Both the position numbers and the translations under genes were made by a program. Under the pieces are notes generated by a model, which saw only the letters and a list, made by a program, of their open reading frames with translations, was not told where the DNA came from and did no database searches. A DNA stretch of 64,000 nucleotides from assembly GCA_018268935.1 (NCBI GenBank), contig JAFDVS010000071.1, forward strand, positions 62,001 to 126,000, given 5' to 3'. Source of the DNA: Acidobacteriota bacterium (lineage in GTDB: Bacteria; Acidobacteriota; Terriglobia; Bryobacterales; Bryobacteraceae). Positions 25,919-34,827 of the stretch are shown one piece after another (position 1 is the first letter of the stretch; each line of letters starts with the position of its first letter).

Positions 25919-26248
25919 CTACACCTCCTGCACTACGATGTTGATGGCTGTTGACAGGCGAACCCAGTTCTCCAGCTCCTTCTCCAATTGCCTTCGTCCC
26001 GAACGCGTCAACGAATAGAACTTCGCCATTCGGCCGGTCTCGGTCTCCCGCCACTCGGCCTTGATCCACGCCTGCTGCTCCAGCCTGTGGAGCGCAGGGT
26101 ACAAAGATCCTTGCTGGATCTGCAGCGCTTCCTGTGAAACCTGCTGGATGCGTTTCGCAACTGCCCAGCCGTGTTTCGGTTCGAGTGAGAGTGTCTTGAG
26201 GATCAACAGATCCAGCGTGCCCTGCACCAGGTCGGTTGGCTTAGCCAT
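25919..26248 (-). CDS. PadR-family transcriptional regulator (acidobacterial type)
   Basis: 109 aa. Winged helix: LVQGTLDLLILKTLSLEPKH at the start, GWAVAKRIQQ, then QQGSLYPALHRLEQQAWI and the wing W.ETETGRMAKFYSLT. This small PadR type regularly precedes ADOP permeases in Acidobacteria and is assumed to control them. It is transcribed away from the double-retropepsin gene; the 64-base gap between them should hold its operator, where CAATTG and CCTAGG palindromic cores are visible but no full dyad. Confidence 0.93.
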   Translation of the reverse strand: MAKPTDLVQGTLDLLILKTLSLEPKHGWAVAKRIQQVSQEALQIQQGSLYPALHRLEQQAWIKAEWRETETGRMAKFYSLTRSGRRQLEKELENWVRLSTAINIVVQEV

Positions 26249-26312
26249 ACCCCTAGGTTATCATCAATTGTAGACGGTCACAGTCTCATGGAGGGTGAAA
26301 TAATGAAATCGC

Positions 26313-27536
26313 ATGGTACGCATAAGCTTGCTTTTGTGGTGCCTCCCAGCCGTTTGCTTCGCCGCCGATCCCCGCGGCAGTGATCTCCAGTTACTCTTCG
26401 AGTCCCGCCGGTGGTTTGAGTTGCGTGACGCAGTGGAGCGCACGGATGCCCCGCCGTTCTACCGCGGTGCGGTCTCGTGCGTGTTCGACAACGTGGGAGC
26501 GGCGGAGAAATTGTTTCAGAAGGTAATCCAGGCCAATCCCCGCTCCGCTCAGAGCTTTGACGCTCACGGATTGCTCGCCTCGGCTCACATGCGGGCCGGA
26601 CATTACCGGCAGACCCTGACGCACCTTCAGGCAATGCAGGCGATCCACCCGGACTTCGGTGGACTCAAGAGTGCAATCGCGCTGTTTGGAGCTTTGAGCC
26701 GGCAGCCGCAGCCAGCCGTCGCCAAACGGCGTTTTTCGCGCATTCCAATGAGCGATGACATGTTCCTTCCCGCGTCGGTAAACGGAAAAGCGGCGCACTA
26801 CGGTTTCGACAGCGGCGCGGATCTCTCTATGATGAGCGAAGCCGAAGCCAGGCGGTTGGCACTGACTATCCATCAGGTGGCCGGCGCCGCGTTTCAGGAT
26901 ACGGCTTCAGGAAACAGCGTGGGCATCCGTTTCGCGAATGTGGCCCGGCTCGTCGTCGGGGAACACGATCTGAGAAACGTAACCTTTCTGGTGGTTCCGA
27001 ATGATGCCATGCCGTTTGTGCAACTACCCGCGGAGAAGCAGGGGATCATCGGCTTCCCGGTTCTGCTCGCCTTCCGTACGGTGCGCTGGGATAGGGGTGG
27101 ATCATTTCAAATCGGCTTCCGTGGGGATCGAAGTAGCCGCAAGCCCAATCTCTGTGTTCCTGAAAACAGCTCGCCCATTGTGGAGGGCTTTCATGAGTCG
27201 CGGCGTATCAGTCTCCTCTTGGATACAGGGAGTGGCAGAACGGCCCTCACACCACGCTTTGCGAAGGACTTTCCGGGCGCCGTGGAACAGGCTGTCCGGA
27301 AGGATTCGACGCAGCTGCGTGGGCTTGGTGGTAGCACGACAGTGGAGGTGACTCGTCTGCCGGAGGTGAAGTTTCGTGCCGGGGACTTTGATCTGGTGCT
27401 GTCGCCGGCTGAGGTGCTTCCTCAGGATTCCAAGGTCGATCGCAGCACCTACCACGTGTGGCTCGGAATGGATCTGCTGGGCCAGGCGCGCCGCGTCACG
27501 CTCGACTTCGATTCCATGCGGTTCACGCTGGAATAA
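26313..27536 (+). CDS. Exported protein with two retropepsin-like aspartic protease domains
   Basis: 407 aa. Signal peptide (ISLLLWCLPAVCFAAD). Residues 25-125 are helical and TPR-like (AEKLFQKVIQANPRSAQSFD). Two retropepsin-like lobes follow: the first has FDSGADLSMMS (~167-177) with a later GIIGFPVL, the second LLDTGSGRTALT (~300-311) with a later WLGMDLL. Two such lobes in one chain could pair like the halves of pepsin. Substrate unknown. The GGAGGG upstream fits better with an ATG at 26303 in another frame, which gives only a 26-codon overlapping frame; the family sequence clearly starts at 26313. Divergent from padR. Confidence 0.8.
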   Translation: MVRISLLLWCLPAVCFAADPRGSDLQLLFESRRWFELRDAVERTDAPPFYRGAVSCVFDNVGAAEKLFQKVIQANPRSAQSFDAHGLLASAHMRAGHYRQTLTHLQAMQAIHPDFGGLKSAIALFGALSRQPQPAVAKRRFSRIPMSDDMFLPASVNGKAAHYGFDSGADLSMMSEAEARRLALTIHQVAGAAFQDTASGNSVGIRFANVARLVVGEHDLRNVTFLVVPNDAMPFVQLPAEKQGIIGFPVLLAFRTVRWDRGGSFQIGFRGDRSSRKPNLCVPENSSPIVEGFHESRRISLLLDTGSGRTALTPRFAKDFPGAVEQAVRKDSTQLRGLGGSTTVEVTRLPEVKFRAGDFDLVLSPAEVLPQDSKVDRSTYHVWLGMDLLGQARRVTLDFDSMRFTLE

Positions 27537-27539
27537 GGC

Positions 27540-28064
27540 TTACTGCAGCATTCCCCGAATCTCCGCCATCATTTCCGGCTTCGTCCAATCCCGCGATGAA
27601 ATGTACTTTCGCAGCACGCGCCCGCGTGTGTCGAGTACGTACGTCTCCGGCACGCGGAACGTCCCAAACGCCGCCGGCAGATCGCCCTCCCCATCGCGAG
27701 CCATTACCAGCCCGCCCGGCAATTGCGACACATACCGCCGGTAGGCCTCCGCATTCCGGTCCATGCTGACCGCGGCTACCACCACGCCTTCGCCTCGCAA
27801 CTGATCTGCCATCGCCGCCAAACTCGGCATCTCCGCCGTGCAGGTGGAACACCAGGTGGCCCAGAACGTCAGCACCAGCAATTTCCCGCCAAACGATTTA
27901 TCCGTAATCTCGGAGCCATTATCGGCGCGGAAGGCAAAGCCAGGAGCATCATCGCCGGCTTCCACCACCGGCGCCCGCATCGCACCCTCCACTACTACCA
28001 CCAGCAAAACGCAGAGCAGCACTACCAATCCGCGCAGCCATGCATCCATCCGGAAAAACGCCAT
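27540..28064 (-). CDS. TlpA/ResA-like thioredoxin-fold protein, membrane-anchored
   Basis: About 174 aa. One N-terminal membrane anchor (LRGLVVLLCVLLVVVVEG), then a redoxin domain with WATWCSTC as the CxxC active site and VPETYVLD with the cis-proline. It would reduce disulfides or deliver reductant in the periplasm, for example during cytochrome maturation. The start could be at 28064 or 28049; a longer frame to 28154 adds a basic extension without a ribosome site. Its stop is three bases from the convergent protease-like gene. Confidence 0.85.
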   Translation of the reverse strand: MAFFRMDAWLRGLVVLLCVLLVVVVEGAMRAPVVEAGDDAPGFAFRADNGSEITDKSFGGKLLVLTFWATWCSTCTAEMPSLAAMADQLRGEGVVVAAVSMDRNAEAYRRYVSQLPGGLVMARDGEGDLPAAFGTFRVPETYVLDTRGRVLRKYISSRDWTKPEMMAEIRGMLQ

Positions 28065-28163
28065 CGGCAAGAACTCACTTTCCGCTTCCAGTATGCGCGA
28101 ACCCCGTCGCGCCCGCTGTAAAAAATTGTCTCCAAATGATCGAAAAAACACCAAATGGTGTGG

Positions 28164-28192
28164 TTGAACCTTGCCCTTCTCTTTGATATGCT
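28164..28192 (+). promoter_or_regulatory. Sigma-70-type promoter of the TonB-receptor gene
   Basis: TTGAAC, 17 bases, TATGCT. Five of six and four of six positions respectively fit the -35 and -10 consensus, with ideal spacing. It lies 32 bases before the ATG at 28225. Confidence 0.45.
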
Positions 28193-28224
28193 CCCTCCCA
28201 GTTTCTTAGACCAAGAGGTGCTCC

Positions 28225-31200
28225 ATGTCTCGGCTCCTGTTCCTGTTCACTCTCTGCCTGCAACTCCCCGCGCAAGACGTTTCCGCCAGCATCACCGGCG
28301 CAGTGAAAGACTCCACCGGCTCGGTCATCCCCGGCGCAAAGATCACGGTCACCAACCTCGATACCAACATCGATAAAAGCGCCACCAGCAGCCCCGGCGG
28401 TGAATTCCTCATCCCCCTCCTACGCCCCGGCCGCTACAGCCTCACCGTCACCCAGACCGGCTTCAAGACCTGGGCCCAAAGCGGCATTGTCCTCGAACTC
28501 AATCAGCGAGCCACCATCGACGTCACGCTTCAGGTCGGCGAACTCACCCAGCGCGTCGAAGTCTCCTCCGACATCCCGCTCATCTCCACCGAAGACGTCG
28601 CCATCGGCAAGGTCATCGACAACAAATCCATCACCCGCATCCCCCTCAACGGCCGCCTCAGCATCCAGGGACTCATCGCCCTCGCACCCGGCATTCAGAA
28701 CGCCGGCTCACAGGACGGCATCCCCAACTTCGGCATCACTCCCTCGGTCTCCGGCGGCTCCAACACCGGCTCGGTCGCCTTCAGCCTCGACGGCGTCACC
28801 AACTCCGCCGCCTGGATTGAGCGCGGTTTCGGTGAGTATCCCCCACTCGACGGACTCCAGGAATTCAAAGTCATCACCTCCTCCGCCAGCGCCGAATTCG
28901 GTAAAGCCAACCAAGTCATCGTCGTCACCAAAGGCGGCACCAATCAACTCCACGGCACCCTGCTCGCGTTCAATCGCAATCGCTTCCTCGCCGCCAAAAA
29001 TTTCTTCGCCACGCAATTGCCCACACCCGTCTACAACCGCAACGAGTTCGGCGGCAACTTCTCCGGCCCCATCACCATTCCCGGCATCTACAACGGAAAG
29101 AACCGGTCGTTCTTCTTCATGAACTACGAAGGCTTCCGTCTCATCCAGGCGCAAACTACATCCACCCAAGTCGCCACCGCCGCCATGCGCCAGGGCAACT
29201 TCACAGGACTCGCCGCCATCACTGATCCGCTCGCTGCCTCGCCATTCCCCGGCAATCAGATTCCATCCACGCGCCTCAATCCCGTCACCGCGCGCCTCGG
29301 CCAGCTCTATCCGCTTCCCAACACCGCCGGCACGGGCGCCGCCGGCACCGGTGTCAATCTCGTCGAAAACATCGGCATCCCGCAAGGTGTCGAGCGCGGC
29401 TCCTACCGCATCGATCACAAGCTCTCCGACAAAGATCAACTCGCCTTCGCCATGATGTTCGGCTATCTCGGCCCCAATCCCTCCGCCGGCGCCACCAGCA
29501 AATTCGGCGGCATGGCGGGCATCGGCGAGCACAACGTCAACACCAACCTCAGCCTCAACCACATCTTCACCCCCACCATCATTAGCGAAACACGTCTCGG
29601 CTTCCTCCACGTGCGCATCTTCCGACAGCCGCAAAATTTCGCCCTCGGCACCAGCAGCATTATCCCCGGCCTTCCTCCGCAAGGCATCGATGGCGCTCCG
29701 CAAATCAGCATCCTCAACATCGTAGGCATGTCCGAAGCCGGCTCCAGTGACCTTTCGCAAAACATCAGCTTTGTCGAAAACGTCACCATCACGCGCGGCG
29801 CGCACACTATCAAAACCGGCTTCACCTTCAATTGGGCCACGCACTACAACATCGCCGCCACCACTCCACAACGCGGCGCGTACAGTTTCACCGGCCGCTA
29901 CTCCGGCATCGCCTACGCCGACTTCGCCCTCGGCTATCCCAACACCACGCAGCTTCCATCGCCCACATCCATCATTGGCAAATTCGCTGCCCCTCGCTAT
30001 CAAGCGTTCCTCCAGGACGATTGGCGCATCACCCCGCGCCTCACGCTCAGCGCCGGCCTGCGCTACGAATTCCAGGGAGTCCGCCCCGAGGTCCGCAACC
30101 TCGCCTCGCTCTTCATTCCCTCAGCCAACAAAGTCGCCGTCTTCGCCGACAGTTTCCCCGCCCAAGCCGTGCAACCGGCACTCTCCGCCTATCCCGTTGT
30201 GCTCTCCAAATCGCTCGGCCTGCCCACCTACGTCATGGATTACATCGGCCAGAACCGCACCAACTTTGCGCCGCGCCTCGGCCTTGCCTACAAACTGGGC
30301 CGCGGCACCGTGCTCCGCGCCGGCTCCGGTCTCTACTGGAATCAACTCAACCTCAACTACATGCAATCCGCGGAAATGACGCTGCCATTCCTCGTCGCCG
30401 CCACCTTCGAACAACCCACCGGCGCCATCCCCTCCATCACCATGAACAACCCGTTCCTCGGCACCGGCTCCGTTCCCGCCAATCCATCCGCCAATACGTA
30501 CAGCCGCATGGCGACGCCTTACAACCTGCAGTGGAACGCCACCATCGAACACGAACTCTTCCGTGCCCTCGCCGCGCGCATCAGCTACGTCGGCCAGCGT
30601 AACCTTCGCACGCTCGGCAATCCCAACATCAATCAACCGATGCCCATGCCCGGCGCCGTGCAGCCCAACCGGCCTTATCAACCCTTCGCCGGCATCTCTC
30701 TCATCAACTCACCCATCTTCCAGAGCACCAGCAATCAACTGCAGGCAGGCGTCGAACGCCGCTACAGCAACGGACTCCTGCTTACCGCGCAATACCAGTA
30801 TTCCCGCGTGCTCGGCATTGAAACCTTCATGAGCCCCGCCAATTACCAGGACTCCCGTGGCAATCTCGGCGGGCTTCGCCGCCACGTTCTGGTGATGAGC
30901 TACGTTTACGATCTGCCCATCGGCAAAGACAAGTTCCTGCTCAACGGAGTCTCGCCGATGGTGAATCGCATCGTGGGAGGATGGCAATTCTCTGGCATCG
31001 CCCAGGCCCTCTCCGGATCGCCGTTTTCACCCAGCTTCGATACCGCAGTCGTTGGCTCAGTCGGTGGCCGCCCCAACGTTGTTGCGGGCGCTGAACTCTA
31101 CCCCGCGGAGCGCACGCTCTTCCAATACTTCAATCGCGCCGCCTTCGCCGTGCCCGCCAACTTCACCTTCGGCAACGCCAGTTACAACCTGCTGTGGGGC

Positions 31201-31413
31201 CCTGGCCAGTGGACCTGGGATATGAGCCTCGCCAAACACACCGCCATCAGCGAACGCGTCAATCTCGAGTTGCGCCTCGATGCATTCAGCGCCTTCAATC
31301 ACCCGACCTTCGGCAACCCCAACGCCAACATCACCAACGCCGCCGCGGTCGGCCGCATCACCTCAGCCGGAGGAAATCGCACGGTCCAGATCGGAGCGCG
31401 CCTGACCTTCTAA
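28225..31413 (+). CDS. Oar-like TonB-dependent outer-membrane receptor
   Basis: 1062 aa. Signal peptide (LLFLFTLCLQLPAQ). A carboxypeptidase-regulatory (beta-sandwich) domain follows at ~20-105 (GAVKDSTGSVIPGAKITVTN and GGEFLIPLLRPGRYSLTV), then a plug-like region and a large beta-barrel ending in an aromatic C-terminal residue (VQIGARLTF), as outer-membrane barrels do. This type is abundant in Acidobacteria and is thought to import or bind large ligands such as oligosaccharides. AGAGG precedes the ATG. The gene stands alone; its stop overlaps the stop of the convergent URO-D gene. Confidence 0.92.
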   Translation: MSRLLFLFTLCLQLPAQDVSASITGAVKDSTGSVIPGAKITVTNLDTNIDKSATSSPGGEFLIPLLRPGRYSLTVTQTGFKTWAQSGIVLELNQRATIDVTLQVGELTQRVEVSSDIPLISTEDVAIGKVIDNKSITRIPLNGRLSIQGLIALAPGIQNAGSQDGIPNFGITPSVSGGSNTGSVAFSLDGVTNSAAWIERGFGEYPPLDGLQEFKVITSSASAEFGKANQVIVVTKGGTNQLHGTLLAFNRNRFLAAKNFFATQLPTPVYNRNEFGGNFSGPITIPGIYNGKNRSFFFMNYEGFRLIQAQTTSTQVATAAMRQGNFTGLAAITDPLAASPFPGNQIPSTRLNPVTARLGQLYPLPNTAGTGAAGTGVNLVENIGIPQGVERGSYRIDHKLSDKDQLAFAMMFGYLGPNPSAGATSKFGGMAGIGEHNVNTNLSLNHIFTPTIISETRLGFLHVRIFRQPQNFALGTSSIIPGLPPQGIDGAPQISILNIVGMSEAGSSDLSQNISFVENVTITRGAHTIKTGFTFNWATHYNIAATTPQRGAYSFTGRYSGIAYADFALGYPNTTQLPSPTSIIGKFAAPRYQAFLQDDWRITPRLTLSAGLRYEFQGVRPEVRNLASLFIPSANKVAVFADSFPAQAVQPALSAYPVVLSKSLGLPTYVMDYIGQNRTNFAPRLGLAYKLGRGTVLRAGSGLYWNQLNLNYMQSAEMTLPFLVAATFEQPTGAIPSITMNNPFLGTGSVPANPSANTYSRMATPYNLQWNATIEHELFRALAARISYVGQRNLRTLGNPNINQPMPMPGAVQPNRPYQPFAGISLINSPIFQSTSNQLQAGVERRYSNGLLLTAQYQYSRVLGIETFMSPANYQDSRGNLGGLRRHVLVMSYVYDLPIGKDKFLLNGVSPMVNRIVGGWQFSGIAQALSGSPFSPSFDTAVVGSVGGRPNVVAGAELYPAERTLFQYFNRAAFAVPANFTFGNASYNLLWGPGQWTWDMSLAKHTAISERVNLELRLDAFSAFNHPTFGNPNANITNAAAVGRITSAGGNRTVQIGARLTF

Positions 31414-32456
31414 TTCATCCACGCGTATTCATACGCCGCTTCATACATCGCCGCGATATTCTCCACCGGAATATCCGTCATCAAATGTTGCGACGGCGCA
31501 ATCGTGAACCCGCCATACGGCCGGAACGTTTCCACCCGCTCGCGCACCTCCCGCCGCACATCCTCCACCGTGCCGAACGGCAGAGTCCCCTGCGTATCCA
31601 CTGACCCGTGAAAGCACAGCTTCCCTCCATACAAAGGTGCAAGCTCCCGAGGATTCATCCCCGCCGCCCGCACCTGAATCGGCTCCAACACATTCAGCCC
31701 CATCTCCAGAAACGTGGGAATCCACTTCGCCACGCTTCCGCACGAGTGGTGCATCACCAGCTTTCCATTGCGCCGCCCCACATCGTACATCCGCTGCAAA
31801 TACGGCCGGACAAACTCGCGAAACATGCCGGCGCTCATCATCGGCCCGCACTGAAATCCGTAATCGTCCCCCGTGAAGCAGATATCGATGTGCCGCCCCG
31901 CCTTCTCAAACATAATCTCCGATGTCCGCTCCATGAACGCCGTAATCTTCCCCAAGATCGCATGCGCCACTTCCGGCTGATCATGAAGCAGCAGAAAAAA
32001 CTCCTCCATTCCCACCATCTCGCAAGCCGCCTCAAAGAACCAACCCCAAGCTCCGCCCAGCACGGCGTACTCCTCAAACCGGGCGCAATCCTCCGCGTAC
32101 CGATCGTAATCCCACATCTCCGGCGAAGGCCACTTCGCGTATGCCTCCACTTCCGCTACACTCCGCACGCCGCTCAGCGGATGCGCCACCGCATATCCGA
32201 AATCCCCGGCGCCGGCCCGCGGAATCCCGAAATAATCCGTCGGCCGGCCTTCGTCGTCCACCAGCGGAAAGCCAATCCAATCCGGCTTCGGATAACGAAA
32301 ATCGACATGCAGCCGCTCCATCAACGACAAATCATCCGCCACGCCGAAATACTCCCGCAGCGCCGCATACACCTTCGACTCCGCGCAGAAATCAATCGTG
32401 AACCGGTCCACCGTCTGAAACGAATAATTCCGCAGCACGCGCTCCTTCGACGTCAT
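31410..32456 (-). CDS. Uroporphyrinogen decarboxylase-family protein
   Basis: 348 aa. URO-D fold: MTSKERVLRNYSFQTVDRF at the start, DICFTGDDYGFQCGPMMS, KLVMHHSCGSVAKWIPTFLE and GKLCFHGSVDTQGTLPFGT. The H-H-S-C-G motif is the form found in URO-D-like methyltransferases and uncharacterised relatives, not in HemE. The ATG at 32456 overlaps the stop of the fucosidase gene (ATGA); an in-frame extension into that gene is rejected. The coupling to a fucosidase suggests a catabolic or demethylation step on the same substrate, which is an inference. Confidence 0.85.
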   Translation of the reverse strand: MTSKERVLRNYSFQTVDRFTIDFCAESKVYAALREYFGVADDLSLMERLHVDFRYPKPDWIGFPLVDDEGRPTDYFGIPRAGAGDFGYAVAHPLSGVRSVAEVEAYAKWPSPEMWDYDRYAEDCARFEEYAVLGGAWGWFFEAACEMVGMEEFFLLLHDQPEVAHAILGKITAFMERTSEIMFEKAGRHIDICFTGDDYGFQCGPMMSAGMFREFVRPYLQRMYDVGRRNGKLVMHHSCGSVAKWIPTFLEMGLNVLEPIQVRAAGMNPRELAPLYGGKLCFHGSVDTQGTLPFGTVEDVRREVRERVETFRPYGGFTIAPSQHLMTDIPVENIAAMYEAAYEYAWMN

Positions 32457-33772
32457 GCCTTCTTCTCCAGTTCCAGCTTCACAATCGTGTCCACTGCATC
32501 GCGATCCGCCTTCGCCACGCGCACCGCAATCCCCGCCGCGCTCTGCTTCACGTCTGCCTTCCCACGCCCGCTCAGCAGCGAATGCCGCACGATGCGCTCC
32601 GCAATCGCAGGCAATTCGATCACCTCCGCGGGCCATCGCAGAATGTGCAAATACACCGCATTCCCCCGATGCGTGCTCCCGCCCCACCAGCGTCCTTCCG
32701 GCAGCGCAAACCCGTGTGTGCCCGCTGCCCGCACGCTTTCGTCCGGAGCCACAAACGGCCCGCCCCGCGTCCCGTAAATGCTCTCCCCATACTTCCGCAA
32801 AAACGCGCCCATCTCTCGAAGCCGCGCCGCATGCGACGCCTCAATCAATCCATCCGGCCGCGGTCCCACATTGAACAGCAGATTCCCATCACCGATGGCG
32901 CAGCACACCAACCCGCGCAAGCATTCCTCAATCGAACGCAGATCATCATCCGGCTTGTACGCCCACTGCCGCCCCACCGTCGCGCACGTCTCCCACGGCC
33001 GCGTATTTTGAAACTTGCCGATGCGCTGTTCCGGAGTGTCGTTATCCGCGGGCAGCCCCGCCCTGTTGTTGATCACCAACTCCGGTTCCATGCGCCGCAT
33101 CATCGCGAGCAGCCGCTCCGCATCCCAATCCTCCGCCTTCCCGCCCAATCCATCGAAAAACCACATCCGCGTCGGCCCGTACCCCAGCACTTCCTTCACC
33201 TGCCCGTGCAAGTACTCGATGTAGCGCGCATGCGCCGCCGCCCCATTGCGGTAATCCGCATGGTGCCAGTCCGGCTGTGAATAATACACGCCCCAATCAA
33301 TCCCGCCGCGCCGGCAGGCATCGGAAAGCATCCGCACAATGTCTTTCCCATACGGACACCGCGGGCTCGTGATCTTGTAATCCGTCAACCGCGAATCGAA
33401 GTTGCAGAAACCATCGTGGTGCTTCGTCGTGAACACCAGGTACTTCATCCCGGCATCCTTCGCCAATTGCACCCAGGCATCCGGATCGAACTTCACCGGG
33501 TTGAACATCCGGTACAGGTTGTCATAAACCTCCACCGGAACATTCCCTGTCTTCGGATCGGACCGCCCTCGCCGCTCGCCGCCGCGCGACCATCCGATCT
33601 CGGTGCCGACAATACTCACCGGGCCCCAATGAATGAACATCCCGAAGCGATGATCTTTCCATCGTTCGATGGCCGCCCGCGGCGCGCCTCCGTCCGATGC
33701 GAACAAGTTGTGAGAGGAAACTGCCGCCAGAGGGGCGGCGAAAGGAAGCGAACAAAATTTGCGGCGTAGCAT
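32453..33772 (-). CDS. Alpha-L-fucosidase, GH29
   Basis: 439 aa. Exported (FAAPLAAVSSHNLFA). GH29 features: ERWKDHRFGMFIHWGP, YLVFTTKHHDGFCNFDS, GVYYSQPDW, and the nucleophile Asp207 in MWFFDGLGG; LLFNVGPRPDG closes the catalytic domain. It hydrolyses terminal alpha-fucosyl residues with retention. The C-terminal ~110 residues are a short beta domain. Upstream gene of the URO-D pair. Confidence 0.92.
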   Translation of the reverse strand: MLRRKFCSLPFAAPLAAVSSHNLFASDGGAPRAAIERWKDHRFGMFIHWGPVSIVGTEIGWSRGGERRGRSDPKTGNVPVEVYDNLYRMFNPVKFDPDAWVQLAKDAGMKYLVFTTKHHDGFCNFDSRLTDYKITSPRCPYGKDIVRMLSDACRRGGIDWGVYYSQPDWHHADYRNGAAAHARYIEYLHGQVKEVLGYGPTRMWFFDGLGGKAEDWDAERLLAMMRRMEPELVINNRAGLPADNDTPEQRIGKFQNTRPWETCATVGRQWAYKPDDDLRSIEECLRGLVCCAIGDGNLLFNVGPRPDGLIEASHAARLREMGAFLRKYGESIYGTRGGPFVAPDESVRAAGTHGFALPEGRWWGGSTHRGNAVYLHILRWPAEVIELPAIAERIVRHSLLSGRGKADVKQSAAGIAVRVAKADRDAVDTIVKLELEKKA

Positions 33773-33807
33773 AAAACCAGCCGCTTGCAGTCTACTCCCA
33801 GCCGCTA

Positions 33808-34794
33808 TTAGCGGTCAATCCACCGCTGCGCTCCTTCGCTATAGCGAGCCCCTTCCACCGCAATGCCCGCCGTAGCAATATCCAACTCGCGAAGATCCTC
33901 CGAGCTCAGCGTGACCGCGGCTGCCGCAAGATTCTCCTCCAACCGGTGCAGTTTCGTGGTCCCCGGAATCGGCGCCATCCACGGCTTCTGCGCCAGCACC
34001 CACGCCAGAGCAATCTGCGCCGGCGTCGCCTTCTTCCGCAGCGCCATCCCATCGATCAACTCCACCACCACCCGGTTTGCCTTACGCGCCTCAGCCGAAA
34101 ACCGGGGCACTGTGTTGCGAAAATCCGTGGCGTCGAACGTCGTGTTCTCGTCGATCTTCCCCGTCAGGTATCCCTTGCCCAATGGGCTGAACGGAACAAA
34201 GCCGATTCCCAATTCCTCCAAAACCGGCAGAATTTCCGCTTCCGGCTCTCTCCACCACAGCGAGTATTCGCTCTGCAGCGCGGTGACAGGCTGCACCGCG
34301 TGCGCCCGCCGGATCGTCCTCACCCCCGCCTCGGAAAGCCCGAAATGTCGAACCTTGCCCGCCGCGATCAGATCCTTCACCGCGCCTGCCACGTCTTCAA
34401 TGGGCACCGCTGGGTCAACCCTGTGCTGATACAAAAGGTCGATCACATCCGTTCGCAGCCGCCGCAGCGAAGCCTCCGCAACTTCCTTGATATGTTCCGG
34501 CCTGCTGTCCAACCCGGCCTGCTTGCCCGCTTCAAAGCGGAATCCGAACTTCGTGGCGATCAACACGTCCTTGCGATATGGCTCCAGCGCTTCACCCACC
34601 AGCTCTTCATTGAGGAACGGGCCATACACCTCCGCCGTATCGAAGAACGTAACCCCGCGCTCCACCGCCGCCCGAATCACGCCAATCATCTCCTGCTTGT
34701 CCTTGGGCGGGCCGTAGCCGAAGCTCATGCCCATGCATCCCAATCCGAGTTCCGATACCTCCAACCCGCTTCTGCCGAGTGTTCGCTTCTTCAT
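33808..34794 (-). CDS. Aldo/keto reductase
   Basis: 328 aa NADPH-dependent TIM-barrel oxidoreductase. Start MKKRTLGRSGLEVSELGLG; catalytic tetrad visible as Asp52, Tyr57 (FFDTAEVYG), Lys82 (ATKFGF) and the histidine in YQHRVDP. IPGTTKLHRLEENLAA is the C-terminal cofactor-binding loop. GGGGAGG precedes the ATG. Cytosolic; resembles general-stress or sugar-aldehyde reductases. Substrate unknown. Confidence 0.93.
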   Translation of the reverse strand: MKKRTLGRSGLEVSELGLGCMGMSFGYGPPKDKQEMIGVIRAAVERGVTFFDTAEVYGPFLNEELVGEALEPYRKDVLIATKFGFRFEAGKQAGLDSRPEHIKEVAEASLRRLRTDVIDLLYQHRVDPAVPIEDVAGAVKDLIAAGKVRHFGLSEAGVRTIRRAHAVQPVTALQSEYSLWWREPEAEILPVLEELGIGFVPFSPLGKGYLTGKIDENTTFDATDFRNTVPRFSAEARKANRVVVELIDGMALRKKATPAQIALAWVLAQKPWMAPIPGTTKLHRLEENLAAAAVTLSSEDLRELDIATAGIAVEGARYSEGAQRWIDR

Positions 34795-34827
34795 CGTGAC
34801 CTCCCCTTGAGAGCTAGACTAGGAACC

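Noticed and set aside
26303..26383. 26-codon leader frame with a good GGAGGG site before the double-protease gene
   Set aside because: It overlaps the real gene in another frame and its product has no feature; kept only as a note because the ribosome site is better placed for it.
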